Notes: generated by a model from the letters alone, not told the origin. A DNA stretch of 64,000 bases from Streptomyces coeruleorubidus (GCF_008705135.1 NZ_CP023694.1:3720001-3784000); one strand, 5' to 3'. Counted from the stretch's first letter, positions 52,155-62,043 are shown. Translations and numbers: made by a program.

Positions 52155-53956
52155 GAACTCCCGCCGGCCCCGCAGCCGTTCCCTCCCTGCCCGGCCAGCG
52201 GGCCTCCTCGGCACGGCCCCCGGCCGCCGTGGAGCGGCTGCGGCCGGTGCACTGGTGGCACGCGGCACTGGTCGCCGTACCGACCGCGGCCCTGTTCGTG
52301 CTGGGCTACCGGCGGCGCTGGATCTGCGACGACGGGCTGATCTATCTGCGTCCGGTCCGGCAGATCCTGGCGGGCAACGGGCCCGTGTTCAACGTGGGGG
52401 AACGGGCGGAGAGCTCGACCGGCACCCTGTGGCAGTGGCTGCTCGCGCTCGGCACCTGGGTCACCGGCGAGGATCCGGCGTTCCTCGCCGTCGGGCTGGG
52501 GCTGCTGCTGAGCACGGCCGGATTCGCGCTCGCCCTGATCGCCACGTGCCGGCTGCACCGGGGCGCGGGGCTGCTGCTCCCGGCCGGCGTGTTCGTGCTG
52601 CTGGCCGTGCCCCCGTTCTGGTCGTACATGACCTCGGGCCTGGAGAGCGGCCTCGGCGCCTGCTGGACCGGCCTGTCGTGGTGGCTGCTGACGGGCACCC
52701 GGCGCGGTCAGGAGGCCCGGGTTACCAGGGCCGCCGCCTTCGTGTTCGGACTGGGGCCGCTGGTCCGGCCCGATCTCGCGGTGGTCACGGCGTGCTTCCT
52801 GGCGGCCCAGTGGTGGGTGCTGCGCCCGTCCCGGCGGGGCACCGCGGCGATGCTGGCCTCGGCGGTGGCGCTGCCGCTGGCGTACGAGGTGTTCCGGGCC
52901 GGGTACTACGGGATCCTGGTGCCGCTGCCCGCCATCGCCAAGGAGGCGAGCGCCAGCGACTGGGGCCGGGGCGCCGGCTATGTGCAGGAGACGCTCGGAC
53001 CCTACTGGCTGTGGCCCGTCGTGCCCGTGCTCGCCGCCCTGGCCGTCCTCCTCGTGCGGCGCGTCCGCCGGGAACGGCGGGACCGCGCCCCGGGGCGGGC
53101 CTCGCTCGCGGTGCTGCTGGCGCCGCTCGCGGCGGGTGCGCTGCTGGCCGGGTACGTCGTCCGCGTCGGCGGCGACTACATGCACGCCCGCATGATCCTG
53201 CCCGCCCTCCTGCTGCTGCTCCTGCCGGTCCTGGTCGTGCCCGCGACCAGGTTCACGGGGGTCGCGAGCGCGCTGCTGCTGGTGTGGCTGGGCGCTGCGG
53301 TCAGCCCGCTGCGGGCACCGTTCGACGTGCGCAGCACGCCCGGCTCCTTCAACGTGCGCAGCTCCGACGTGGAGGGCCTCGGCGACCACAACCCGGTGCG
53401 CACCGCCACCTGGGTGGACAACTGGCCGGCCCTGCCGGAGGGGCGCGGCATGCTGGCGCGGGCCGCGCGGGCGCCGCGGCCGACGCTGCTGTACTTCGAC
53501 GCCGGGCGCCGACTGCACGCCACGCCGATGCGGGAGGACTCCCCGTACCAGGTGGTGATCGTGGGACGTCATCTCGGTGTCACGGGAGCCGCGGCACCGC
53601 TCGACGCCTATGTCAACGACGCCTGGGGGCTGGCCAGTCCCGTCGGCGCGCACCTCGCGCTGGAGCGCTGGAGCTGGCCCGGGCACGAGAAGTTCCTGCG
53701 CAACCATTGGGTCTTCGCGGAGTGGGCGGTGGAGCACCCGCCGCAGCGCGACCTGCTGCGGGCCGGGGCCTCGCGGGAGGCGGTCGAGGCGGCGCGGGCC
53801 GCGCTGGGCTGCGGCGAGCTGGCCGAGCTGAAGGAGTCGGTGCGCGCGCCGCTGACCGCCGAGCGGTTCCTGCGGAACCTCACGGGGGCCTTCGAGCGGA
53901 CGCGGTTCCGGTTCGCGCGCTGGCCGGTCGCGGCGGAGCGGGCGCTGTGCGACTGA
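52151..53956 (+). CDS. Polytopic membrane glycosyltransferase, GT-C fold (arabinofuranosyltransferase-like)
   Basis: 601 residues. About nine to ten membrane helices in residues 35-400, then an external C-terminal domain of ~200. The first loop has ICDDGLIYLRPVRQIL, with the acidic pair that GT-C enzymes use to bind polyprenyl-phosphate sugars. Overall layout resembles AftB-type terminal arabinofuranosyltransferases, though Streptomyces lacks arabinogalactan, so the sugar is unknown. It most likely decorates the exported glycopolymer. ATG at 52151 overlaps the previous stop by four bases. Confidence 0.8.
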   Translation: MRTPAGPAAVPSLPGQRASSARPPAAVERLRPVHWWHAALVAVPTAALFVLGYRRRWICDDGLIYLRPVRQILAGNGPVFNVGERAESSTGTLWQWLLALGTWVTGEDPAFLAVGLGLLLSTAGFALALIATCRLHRGAGLLLPAGVFVLLAVPPFWSYMTSGLESGLGACWTGLSWWLLTGTRRGQEARVTRAAAFVFGLGPLVRPDLAVVTACFLAAQWWVLRPSRRGTAAMLASAVALPLAYEVFRAGYYGILVPLPAIAKEASASDWGRGAGYVQETLGPYWLWPVVPVLAALAVLLVRRVRRERRDRAPGRASLAVLLAPLAAGALLAGYVVRVGGDYMHARMILPALLLLLLPVLVVPATRFTGVASALLLVWLGAAVSPLRAPFDVRSTPGSFNVRSSDVEGLGDHNPVRTATWVDNWPALPEGRGMLARAARAPRPTLLYFDAGRRLHATPMREDSPYQVVIVGRHLGVTGAAAPLDAYVNDAWGLASPVGAHLALERWSWPGHEKFLRNHWVFAEWAVEHPPQRDLLRAGASREAVEAARAALGCGELAELKESVRAPLTAERFLRNLTGAFERTRFRFARWPVAAERALCD

Positions 53957-54085
53957 CGGCGGCAGGCGGGCGTATCGGCAGGTGGGTGTAGTCGCCTCAC
54001 CCGATGAAGTGACCCGGGGTCAGGGCTCCGGTACGGGCGGGAACATTCGGCGCATGCCCCAGACCCTCCCCTTTCCCGCAGTCCT

Positions 54086-55645
54086 GTGAGCGCCGGAGTC
54101 CTCGTCCGGCGGACCGTGCGCGGCGCGACGGCGCTGCGCGGCGGCCGTGTGGGGCGGCTGACGCCGTACCAGCTCTTGGGCGCCCTGTTCTGGCTGGTGA
54201 TGACGCTGGCGTTCTGGCGGGTCCCGCTGTGCTGCGACGCCGGACAGCACGCGGCGGTCGTCGAGCGTCTCAAGGCCGATCTGCTGCATCCGGCCCACAC
54301 CATGGCCGATCTGCCGGGCGAGGGCAGCCCGTACTACGGGCCGTACGCCGTCGCCCAGGGCGTCCTGGCGCGGCTGACGGGGCTGTCCGGCTGGGCGGTG
54401 GTGAAGCTCGCCGGGCCGGTGCACCTGCTGGTGCTGCTGACGGGGATCGGCCGTTTCGTCCGGGCCCTCACCCCGCGCCCGTGGGCGCCGGTCCTGGCGC
54501 TGCTGTTCATGACGCTGCTGTGGGGCACCGCGCGGCTCCTGTGGAGCGGTTACCTCGGGCTGATGTCGATGACGACGAACCTGGGCTATCCGTCCGCGGT
54601 CGCGATCGGGCTGACGTTCTGGGCGTGGGCCTGGACCTGCGTGCGCGCGCGTGAGGACGCCCCGTCCGTGCGGTTCGTCGGTCCGAGCGGGCTCGGCGGC
54701 TGGTGGGGGTACGCCGGGATCGGCGTCCTGTACGGGCTGATCCTGCTCACCCACCCCGTCACGGCGGCCTCGGCGCTCATCGGGGCGGTGGCGATCGTGG
54801 CGTCGCGGCAGCGGGGGTGGCGCCGGCCGGTCGTGGCGCGCTGGGCGCTCACCGGTGGGGCCTGCGCGGCGGTCGCCGTGTCGTGGCCGTACTACGACGT
54901 CCTGTCGCTGGTGGGCGACACCGGCATGGACGCGATGCACCGGCGGCTGTACGAGGGGATGCTCGCCAACTCCTGGCTGGCGCTGCTCGGCCTGCCCGCG
55001 CTGTGGGTGCGGGCCCGCAGGTCGGTGCGTGACCCGCTGGTGCTGATGTTCCTGCTGGAGTGCCTGCTGCTGGCGTACGGCTGGGTGAGCGGGCACTACA
55101 CGTACGCCCGGGCCCTGTGGGCCGTGCTGGTGCCGCTCCAGTTCGCGCTGGCGGTGGAGCTGGCGGCGCCCCGGCCGTGGCGGCGGGCCCGGAGGGTGCT
55201 GGGCGGGGCGGCGGTGGCCGGGGTGTGCGTCGGGTTCGTCACCGTGCACGCCGGGGCGGTCGTGCCGCGCTCGGTCGACCCGGTGGGGTTCACGCAGCCG
55301 ACGCGCTGGCCGTCGTACGACTGGGCGGCGCGGCACATCGGGCCGGGCGAGGTGGTGATCACCGACGGGTATCTGGCCGGCCACTCCATCGCCGGGTACG
55401 GGCCGAACCTCGCCGCACCCATCTGGCCCGACCCCGCCCTCGACGAACGGGAGCGCGAGCGCCGGGCGGCCGACGTCCGCGCCTATCTGGCCCCCGACTC
55501 GACCCGCGCCGAGCGGGCCGCCGTCGTCCGCCGCTATCACGTGCGCTGGCTGCTGCTGACGCGCTGGCACCCGGTGCCCGAGGAGGCCGTGGTGGTGGCG
55601 TGGAGCAGACGGACGGGGGAGGTGCTGGCGCGGGTCGGGGGGTGA
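54086..55645 (+). CDS. Polytopic membrane protein, probable GT-C glycosyltransferase
   Basis: 519 residues with about ten membrane helices. The first loop holds PLCCDAGQHAAVVERLKADLLHPAHTMADLPGEGSPYYGPY, with an Asp in the GT-C position. The C-terminal soluble end (WPSYDWAARHIGPGEVVITDGYLAGHSIAGYG) is like the external domain of some mannosyl- or arabinosyltransferases. GTG at 54086 lacks a good ribosome site, so the true start may be a little downstream. Its donor and acceptor cannot be told; context points to the surface polymer. Confidence 0.75.
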   Translation: MSAGVLVRRTVRGATALRGGRVGRLTPYQLLGALFWLVMTLAFWRVPLCCDAGQHAAVVERLKADLLHPAHTMADLPGEGSPYYGPYAVAQGVLARLTGLSGWAVVKLAGPVHLLVLLTGIGRFVRALTPRPWAPVLALLFMTLLWGTARLLWSGYLGLMSMTTNLGYPSAVAIGLTFWAWAWTCVRAREDAPSVRFVGPSGLGGWWGYAGIGVLYGLILLTHPVTAASALIGAVAIVASRQRGWRRPVVARWALTGGACAAVAVSWPYYDVLSLVGDTGMDAMHRRLYEGMLANSWLALLGLPALWVRARRSVRDPLVLMFLLECLLLAYGWVSGHYTYARALWAVLVPLQFALAVELAAPRPWRRARRVLGGAAVAGVCVGFVTVHAGAVVPRSVDPVGFTQPTRWPSYDWAARHIGPGEVVITDGYLAGHSIAGYGPNLAAPIWPDPALDERERERRAADVRAYLAPDSTRAERAAVVRRYHVRWLLLTRWHPVPEEAVVVAWSRRTGEVLARVGG

Positions 55646-55656
55646 CGTGCCGGTGC

Positions 55657-56070
<414 letters not shown>

Positions 56071-56135
56071 GGAAAACCTTCCCTCTCACACGTCAACGTT
56101 CGGCGGCCCTCTTCCGGGGCCGCCTGACACCCAGA

Positions 56136-56164
56136 ATTAGAGCACACAATTAAGTTGCGCGCAA
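56136..56164 (-). promoter_or_regulatory. Promoter of ohr
   Basis: On the minus strand TTGCGC (56164-56159), 17-base spacer, TCTAAT (56141-56136). The -35 lies in the OhrR-like palindrome, so repressor binding would block it. Confidence 0.65.
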
Positions 56165-56170
56165 TTGAAT
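56149..56170. promoter_or_regulatory. OhrR-type operator
   Basis: ATTAAGTTGCGCGCAATTGAAT: a perfect TTGCGCGCAA core (56155-56164) with A/T flanks, between ohr and the MarR gene. It resembles known OhrR operators built on AATT and TTG/CAA halves. Confidence 0.65.
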
Positions 56171-56195
56171 GGTGGGCACGAGCTATCCTGGAGGC

Positions 56196-56684
56196 ATGAA
56201 CACGCCGGACGACGACTGGCTCCGCCTGGACCAGCAGATCTGCTTCTCCCTGCACGCGGCATCCCGCGCCTTCAACGGCGTCTACCGCGGGATCCTCAGG
56301 GACCTCGGGCTCACGTACCCGCAGTACCTGGTGATGCTGGTGCTCTGGGAGCACGACGAGCTGCCCGTGAAGAAGCTCGGGGAGCACCTGCGCCTGGACT
56401 CCGGCACGCTGTCGCCGCTGCTCAAGCGGCTGGAGGCGGCGGGGCTCGTGCGCCGGGAGCGCAGTGCGCGTGACGAGCGCTCGGTGGAGGTGCGGCTGAC
56501 CGGGGAGGGCGTCGCGCTGCGCCGGCGCGCTCTCCAGGTGCCGCGCCGGATCGCCGCCTCGACCGGCTTCGACACCGACGAGATCCGCACCCTGCGCGCC
56601 CGCCTCGACGAGCTCACCACCGCCCTGGACGCGGCAGCGTTCGCGGAGCAGCCGGGCGATTCACCGGCAGGCGAGCGGTCGTAG
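56196..56684 (+). CDS. ohrR: MarR-family peroxide-sensing regulator (OhrR)
   Basis: 162 residues. The sensor cysteine is Cys16 in LDQQICFSLHAASRAFNGVYR, the usual OhrR position. The winged helix is seen as LPVKKLGEHLRLDSGTLSPLLKRLEAAGLVRRERSARDERSVEVRLTGEG. Oxidation of Cys16 by organic peroxides should release it from DNA. The ATG at 56196 has GGAGG only one base away, too close for good initiation, and a TATCCT -10-like box lies 6 bases upstream, so the mRNA may be leaderless or start at another codon. Confidence 0.88.
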   Translation: MNTPDDDWLRLDQQICFSLHAASRAFNGVYRGILRDLGLTYPQYLVMLVLWEHDELPVKKLGEHLRLDSGTLSPLLKRLEAAGLVRRERSARDERSVEVRLTGEGVALRRRALQVPRRIAASTGFDTDEIRTLRARLDELTTALDAAAFAEQPGDSPAGERS

Positions 56685-56719
56685 CGGAGGCGGGGGGCGC
56701 GGTGGACGCGCCGGGCGGC

Positions 56720-58393
56720 TCATCGGCGACGGTACGTCGGGCGTTGAGGGGCGCGGGGAACTGCGCGATCAACCACCAACGGCCGGCGCTCGACACGAGT
56801 CCCCGAACTGCCACGGCGCATGGGGAACGGCTCACCGGCGGTCGCCACCCCGGTGGACGGCTCGTCGGCGGCAGGTGCGTCCGCCGGTGCCCTCCGTACG
56901 TGGAGGCGAAGGATCACTCCGTCCCGGGTGTGTTCCTCGCGGACGGTGAACTCCTCCGCCAGGACGGCCAGTTTCGTGCGCTCGACCGGATCGGGCGGAG
57001 ACCAGCGCGGGTCCAGCGCGTACGCCTCGGCGACGACCCAGACGCGGTCCACCGAGGCGAGCCTGTGCCGCAGGTCCCCGGGGGTCGCCTCACGGCCCCA
57101 CAGCGTCCCGGACCGGGGCGCCGGCTCCCGCAGTGCGATGTCCCGGACCTGCCGGAACCCCTTGGGGTAGGCCAGCGCGGCGAGCCTCCCGACCGACGGC
57201 ACGAACAGCACCGGGTCGCCGGGGCGCATCTGGCGGAGGGCGAGCGCGGAGACGACGGCGAGGTTGTCGGGGCGGTGTGCGGCGGACCGGTCCTGGCGGT
57301 GGACCGGGAGGTGGTGGACGAAGGTGACAGTGAGGGCGAGGACGCCCGTGACGCCCAGCAGGGCGTGCGCCTGCCGGCCGCCGGCCCGTACCCGGCGCCC
57401 GCCGAAGCGCAGCCGCCCCAGCACTCCGGCCACCCGCCCGGCCCCGGCGGCCACCAGCAGGGACGCCCCGGCCAGGGAGTAGAGCACGTACCGCTCGTGG
57501 AACAGCGGCCGCACCTGCGACACGGTCATCAGGATCCCCGGCGGCACGAGCAGCAGCGGGAGAGCGACCGCCGCCAGTCGCCGAGTCCGGAGCCCGACGG
57601 CCATCAGCAGCAGCGAGCCCCAGAAGACCGCCCCGGCCGGTCCGGGAGAGAAGTGCCGCACCAGCCTCTCGGCCTTGTCCCACCCGGGCGCCACCAGCCA
57701 CGCCACCTGCCCGGACTGCCCCTGCGACACCCACACCAGCGGCAGCAGGAGCAGCACGACCGCTCCCGCCGCACGTCCCCAGCCGGACCAAGCGCTCCTC
57801 GGCACCCGCAGGAGGGCCAGCGTCGCCGCGTGCGCGCACAGCACCAGCACCGCCAGCTCGTGCAGCAGACAGGTCAGGGCGGCGACGCTGCCGTACGGCC
57901 ACCAGGCCCGTGCGGTGGCCGCCTCCACCGCCCTGAGAAGCAGCAGCGTCGCCCCCGCCACGCCCGCCGCGACGAGCGTGTACGACCGTCCCTCCTGGGC
58001 GTAGTGGCCGGTCATCGGCGTGATGGCGTAGAGGAGACCGGCCCACAGGCCGATCCGTGGCCCGGCCAGCCGGACGCCGAGGGCCGCGACCAGGCCGGCG
58101 GTCGCGGCCGCCGCGCACACCGACGGCAGGCGCAGGACGACCTCGTCCGGGTGGACGGCGAGGACGGCGTGCATGAGCAGGTAGTACAGGCCGTGCACCG
58201 CGTCCACGTCGTGCAGCAGCCGCCAGATCTGTGGCACCGTGCGCTGCGCGACCTGGAAGGTGACGCTCTCGTCGCCCCACATGCCGCCCCGGTCCAGGCC
58301 CCACAGCCCGACCCCCAGCATCACCGCCATGGGAACCGCCACGGGCACCACGCCCGTGCCGAACCGGCCGCTCCCCCTGGACTGCGCGCTCAT
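56720..58393 (-). CDS. GT39/ArnT-like membrane glycosyltransferase
   Basis: 557 residues with about ten helices. The first loop is GMWGDESVTFQVAQRTVPQIWRLLHDVDAVHGLYYLLMH; the Asp-Glu pair and the later His/Tyr are the family GT39/GT83 hallmark for polyprenyl-phosphate sugar use. The HYAQEGRSYTL and FHERYVLYSLAG blocks confirm the family. The C-terminal soluble piece is ~150 residues with a basic end that may be non-conserved. ATG 58393 or GTG 58396 are the starts; there is no good ribosome site. It lies back to back with the GT2 gene and likely glycosylates surface polymers or proteins. Confidence 0.83.
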   Translation of the reverse strand: MSAQSRGSGRFGTGVVPVAVPMAVMLGVGLWGLDRGGMWGDESVTFQVAQRTVPQIWRLLHDVDAVHGLYYLLMHAVLAVHPDEVVLRLPSVCAAAATAGLVAALGVRLAGPRIGLWAGLLYAITPMTGHYAQEGRSYTLVAAGVAGATLLLLRAVEAATARAWWPYGSVAALTCLLHELAVLVLCAHAATLALLRVPRSAWSGWGRAAGAVVLLLLPLVWVSQGQSGQVAWLVAPGWDKAERLVRHFSPGPAGAVFWGSLLLMAVGLRTRRLAAVALPLLLVPPGILMTVSQVRPLFHERYVLYSLAGASLLVAAGAGRVAGVLGRLRFGGRRVRAGGRQAHALLGVTGVLALTVTFVHHLPVHRQDRSAAHRPDNLAVVSALALRQMRPGDPVLFVPSVGRLAALAYPKGFRQVRDIALREPAPRSGTLWGREATPGDLRHRLASVDRVWVVAEAYALDPRWSPPDPVERTKLAVLAEEFTVREEHTRDGVILRLHVRRAPADAPAADEPSTGVATAGEPFPMRRGSSGTRVERRPLVVDRAVPRAPQRPTYRRR

Positions 58394-58520
58394 CACGGCC
58401 CGATTCTGTGACGTTACGCTGATTCTCGTGACACTTGATGGTGTGTTACCACTTTCATGTCATTCGCCCGGCTTACGATCCGCCTTAATGAATGCCGTAC
58501 AGAACCCCCAGGAGAGGCCC

Positions 58521-60107
58521 CTTGCCCAGGTAGCCGTCGTGGTCATCGGCTACGACGACGCCGCCCATGTGACGGACGCCGTGCGCTCGGCGCTCGCCCA
58601 GGGCCCCGCCGTGCGCGAGGTCGTGGCCGTCGACGACTCCTCGGCGGACGGCAGCGCCGGCCTCCTCGACCGGCTCGCCGCGTCGGAACCCCGTCTGAAG
58701 GTCATCCGCCGCCGGGCCAACAGCGGCGGCTGCGGCACCCCGCGCAACACCGGGCTCGACGCCGTGACGTCGCCGTACGTGATGTTCCTGGACAGCGACG
58801 ACGTCCTGCCGCCCGGCGCGGTCGACGCCCTGCTCGACGCGGCGACCGGCGCGCACGCGGAGGTCGCGGGCGGCCTGTGCGTACGCCGGGAACTGCCGTC
58901 GGGGCGCGAAGTACCCTGGCAGGCGCGCCTGTACGCACTCCACGCCGCTGTACCGCACCCCGCGCAGCGCCCGCGCCTGGTCCACGACACGCTCTGCGTC
59001 AACAAGCTCTACCGCACCGGCTTCCTGCGCGAGCACGGCATCCGCTTCCCCGAGGGCCGCTTCCCGTACGAGGACGTCGTCTTCACCGCGCGCGTGCTGG
59101 CCGCGGCCCCGCGCATCGCCCTGGTCCCGGACCGGGTGTACGTCTGGCACGTGCGCCGGTCCGCCGAGCGGCTGTCGATCTCACTGGACCGGTCCGGCGT
59201 CGAGAACTGGCGGGCCCGTACGGAGGCGTGCCGGCAGGCGTACGAGGTCCTGCTGGGCGCCGGGCAGAAGGAACTCGCGCGGGTCGCGCGCGCCAAGTTC
59301 CTCGACCACGACCTGCGGATGTACCTGCGTGAACTGGGGTTGCGCGACGCCGCCTACCGGCGCGCGTGGTGGGAGATCACGCGGGCGCATCTCGCGGAGT
59401 ACGACGCGGACGACTGGGCCCGCGACCCGGCTGCTCCCGGCCGGCTGGCCGGGCGGGTCGTCATGGCCTCCCCGGAGCCGCGCGACCTGCCCCGGCTGCG
59501 GGAACTGGCGGCCCGCCCGGCCCGGCTGTACCCGCCGTACGCCCGAGCCGCGGACGGAACGCCCGTCTGGTCGGAGGATCTCCCGCAGGTCTCCCTGGAG
59601 CCCCTGCTCACCCGGCCCGTGCCCGTGCTGCCCCTCGCCGTCGACGCGGAACTGCGGCCACGCGCGCGTGGCGCCCGGCTGCGGCTGCGCCTGCACGAGC
59701 TGTACGGCCGGGTGGCGCAGGCGGGCCCGGAGGCGGTGGAGGTGGAATGGCGGCACCGGGACGACGGCAACGAAGCCGTCCGCGGTACGACCGCGCTGGT
59801 GCCGTCGGCCGGCACCTGGTCGGCGGAGACGACCGTGAACCTCCCCGCGCTGGCCGCGCACGGCGTGGGCACCTGGGACCTGCGCCTTCGCATCCGCTTC
59901 CGCGACGGCGTGAGCCGCGACGTCACGGCGCACGCCCTCACGGGCGCCGGTCTGCTGCGCCGCAGCGCCCTCCCGAGCCCCCGGCACGGCGTGGTGCTCG
60001 TACAGCCGTACGCCACCCACTCCGGCGCGCTGGCGCTGCGCGTCGCGCCCGGCGCACGCGGTGTGCTGTCCGTCGCACGCGGACGGCTGCGCCGCCTGCT
60101 TCACTGA
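58521..60107 (+). CDS. GT2 glycosyltransferase with beta-rich C-terminal domain (TarS-like layout)
   Basis: 528 residues from TTG at 58521, chosen because AGGAGAGG stands four bases before it; ATG 58488 adds eleven residues but has no ribosome site. GT2 motifs: VAVVVIGYDDAAHVTDAVRSAL, VDDSSADGS, MFLDSDDVLPPGA, FPYEDVVFTARVL. The last ~170 residues are beta-type (VEVEWRHRDDGN, WDLRLRIRFRDGVSRDV), like the tandem Ig-like tail of wall teichoic acid glycosyltransferases such as TarS. It may attach a sugar to the polyol-phosphate polymer. It is followed 62 bases later by galE, which could supply its donor. Confidence 0.85.
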   Translation, partial: LAQVAVVVIGYDDAAHVTDAVRSALAQGPAVREVVAVDDSSADGSAGLLDRLAASEPRLKVIRRRANSGGCGTPRNTGLDAVTSPYVMFLDSDDVLPPGAVDALLDAATGAHAEVAGGLCVRRELPSGREVPWQARLYALHAAVPHPAQRPRLVHDTLCVNKLYRTGFLREHGIRFPEGRFPYEDVVFTARVLAAAPRIALVPDRVYVWHVRRSAERLSISLDRSGVENWRARTEACRQAYEVLLGAGQKELARVARAKFLDHDLRMYLRELGLRDAAYRRAWWEITRAHLAEYDADDWARDPAAPGRLAGRVVMASPEPRDLPRLRELAARPARLYPPYARAADGTPVWSEDLPQVSLEPLLTRPVPVLPLAVDAELRPRARGARLRLRLHELYGRVAQAGPEAVEVEWRHRDDGNEAVRGTTALVPSAGTWSAETTVNLPALAAHGVGTWDLRLRIRFRDGVSRDVTAHALTGAGLLRRSALPSPRHGVVLVQPYATHSGALALRVAPGARGVLSVARGRLRRLLH

Positions 60108-60169
60108 GAGCACGACGCGTATCGGCACGGAGCACCACCACGGGCCAATTGACGAGGGGACGGCCGCAC

Positions 60170-61150
60170 ATGACCTGGTTGATCACCGGCGGCGCCGGCT
60201 ACATCGGAGCGCACGTCGTACGGGCGATGACCGCGGCGGGGGAACAGGCGGTGGTGTACGACGACCTGTCCACCGGGATCGCCGAGCGCGTCCCCGACGG
60301 AGTGCCGCTGGTGGTGGGTTCGACACTGGACGGCGAGCGGCTCGCGCGCACCCTCGCGGACCACTCGGTCACCGGCGTCGTCCACCTCGCGGCGAAGAAG
60401 CAGGTGGGCGAGTCGGTCGAGCAGCCGCTGCACTACTACCGGGAGAACGTCGAGGGCCTGCGGGTCCTGCTGGACGCGGTGACGGCGGCGCGGGTGCCGT
60501 CCTTCGTCTTCTCCTCCTCGGCGGCGGTGTACGGCATGCCGGACGTGGACCTGGTCACGGAGGAGACGCCCTGCGTGCCCATGTCGCCCTACGGCGAGAC
60601 GAAGCTGGCCGGTGAGTGGCTGGTGCGCGCGACGGGCCGGGCGACCGGGCTGTCGACCGCGTCCCTGCGCTACTTCAACGTGGCCGGGACGGCGGGCCCG
60701 GAGCTCGCGGACGTCGGCGTGTTCAACCTCGTCCCGATGGTCTTCGAGAAGCTCACGGAGGACGCGCCGCCGCGCATCTTCGGCGACGACTACCCGACCC
60801 CGGACGGCACCTGCGTACGCGACTACATCCATGTCGTCGACCTGGCCGAGGCCCATGTCGCGGCGGCCCGGGTCCTGCGCTCCTCCCCCGGCCGCGACCT
60901 CACCCTCAACATCGGCCGGGGTGAAGGCGTCTCCGTCCGCGAGATGATCGACCGCATCAACACGGCCACCGGCTACGACCGGCCGCCCACGGTCACGCCC
61001 CGCCGCCCGGGCGACCCGGCCCGCGTCGTCGCCTCCGCCGAGCGCGCGGCCGCGGAACTGGGCTGGAAGGCCCGGCACGACGTCCAGGACATGATCACGT
61101 CGGCGTGGGAGGGCTGGGTGCGTCTGCATCCGGAGGCGGTGCGGGGCTGA
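60170..61150 (+). CDS. galE: UDP-glucose 4-epimerase family protein
   Basis: 326 residues. Rossmann start ITGGAGYIGAHVV, catalytic Ser in SSSAAVYG, YxxxK in SPYGETK, and RYFNVAGT. The epimerase interconverts UDP-Glc and UDP-Gal (or the GlcNAc forms) for glycan synthesis. ATG at 60170 has AGGGGAC upstream. In this cluster it most likely makes the donor for the neighbouring glycosyltransferases rather than serving galactose catabolism, since no galT/galK are nearby. The C-terminal coding DNA runs into an 18-base tandem repeat. Confidence 0.92.
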   Translation: MTWLITGGAGYIGAHVVRAMTAAGEQAVVYDDLSTGIAERVPDGVPLVVGSTLDGERLARTLADHSVTGVVHLAAKKQVGESVEQPLHYYRENVEGLRVLLDAVTAARVPSFVFSSSAAVYGMPDVDLVTEETPCVPMSPYGETKLAGEWLVRATGRATGLSTASLRYFNVAGTAGPELADVGVFNLVPMVFEKLTEDAPPRIFGDDYPTPDGTCVRDYIHVVDLAEAHVAAARVLRSSPGRDLTLNIGRGEGVSVREMIDRINTATGYDRPPTVTPRRPGDPARVVASAERAAAELGWKARHDVQDMITSAWEGWVRLHPEAVRG

Positions 61151-61194
61151 TCGGCGGCGCGGGGCTGATCCGCGGTGCGGGGCTGATCCGCGGC
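61141..61194. repeat. Three tandem 18-base repeats at the galE stop
   Basis: Units at 61141-61158, 61159-61176 and 61177-61194 with one to two differences. The galE stop codon TGA lies in the first unit, so the next units repeat the coding end and stop. Confidence 0.9.
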
Positions 61195-61229
61195 ACCTGA
61201 CGGAAACGCCCCTACAGCGCCTACAACCC

Positions 61230-61856
61230 CTACAACGCCTTCAGCGCCGCCGCCGTAGCCCGGGCCAGCGACCCCAGGTACCCCTTGGGCAGCTTCGGGC
61301 TGCGGATCACCACCGAGCGCCAGTAGAGCGGCCCGGAGATCAGGTCGAGGGCCAGGTCGTGGTCGAGGCCCCGGCGGAGTTCGCCGCGGCCTTCCGCCGC
61401 CGTGACGATGCCGGTGGCGACCCCGTCCTGGCCCTCGCGCAGGGCCTTCTGGAGGGCCTCGGCGATCTCGGGGTTGCGAGCCGCCTCGGCCTGGAGGTCG
61501 GGGATGACCTGCGAGGCCACGGGGTGGCGCAGCGCGCGCGAGGTCACCTCGTACAGCAGCCGCAGGTCGCCCTCCAGCGAGCCGGTGTCCGGCGCGGGCA
61601 GGCCCTGCACCGCGAGCGCCGAGACGATGTCAAGGACCAGGTGCAGCTTCGAGCGCCAGCGGCGGTACACCGCCGTCTTCCCGACCCCCGCCCGGCGCGC
61701 GATCCCCTCGATGGACATCCGCGCGTAGCCGACGGCCGCGAGCTCCTCGAAGACGGCCGCCCGGATGGCTTCCGTCACGTCCTCCCGCAGTACGGCCGCC
61801 CCCGCGGGGGCCCGGCGGCGCCGGGGCTGCTGGGGCTCGTCGGGCTTCGTCGTCAT
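61230..61856 (-). CDS. TetR-family transcriptional regulator
   Basis: 208 residues. DNA-binding start REDVTEAIRAAVFEELAAVGYARMSIEGIARRAGVGKTAVYRRWRSKLHLVLDIV, followed by a C-terminal TetR_C-type effector domain (RHPVASQVIPDLQAEAARNPEIAEALQ). ATG at 61856 is followed by a short basic arm MTTKPDEPQQPRRRRAP. It is divergent from the ABC exporter genes, so it may regulate them and itself. A palindromic GAAACG-GTTG-CGTTCC lies in the gap. Confidence 0.93.
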   Translation of the reverse strand: MTTKPDEPQQPRRRRAPAGAAVLREDVTEAIRAAVFEELAAVGYARMSIEGIARRAGVGKTAVYRRWRSKLHLVLDIVSALAVQGLPAPDTGSLEGDLRLLYEVTSRALRHPVASQVIPDLQAEAARNPEIAEALQKALREGQDGVATGIVTAAEGRGELRRGLDHDLALDLISGPLYWRSVVIRSPKLPKGYLGSLARATAAALKAL

Positions 61857-61880
61857 GCCGACAGCATAGGGCGTCACGAC

Positions 61881-61896
61881 GAAACGGTTGCGTTCC
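61881..61896. promoter_or_regulatory. Possible TetR operator
   Basis: GAAACG-GTTG-CGTTCC, arms matching at five of six positions, 25 bases upstream of the tetR start and about 150 upstream of the ABC permease start. Confidence 0.4.
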
Positions 61897-62043
61897 GACG
61901 CTGGGACGGCATACGCTCGCGTTGCGACGATACGGTCCCGTCCCGACGTAAGAAATCGTGAAGAGTCCGGTAAGAACCGCCCCACCGCCTCACTCCTCGC
62001 GACCCCCCAGGTCCCGCACCCCCCTCGAACGAAAGCAGCGGAT

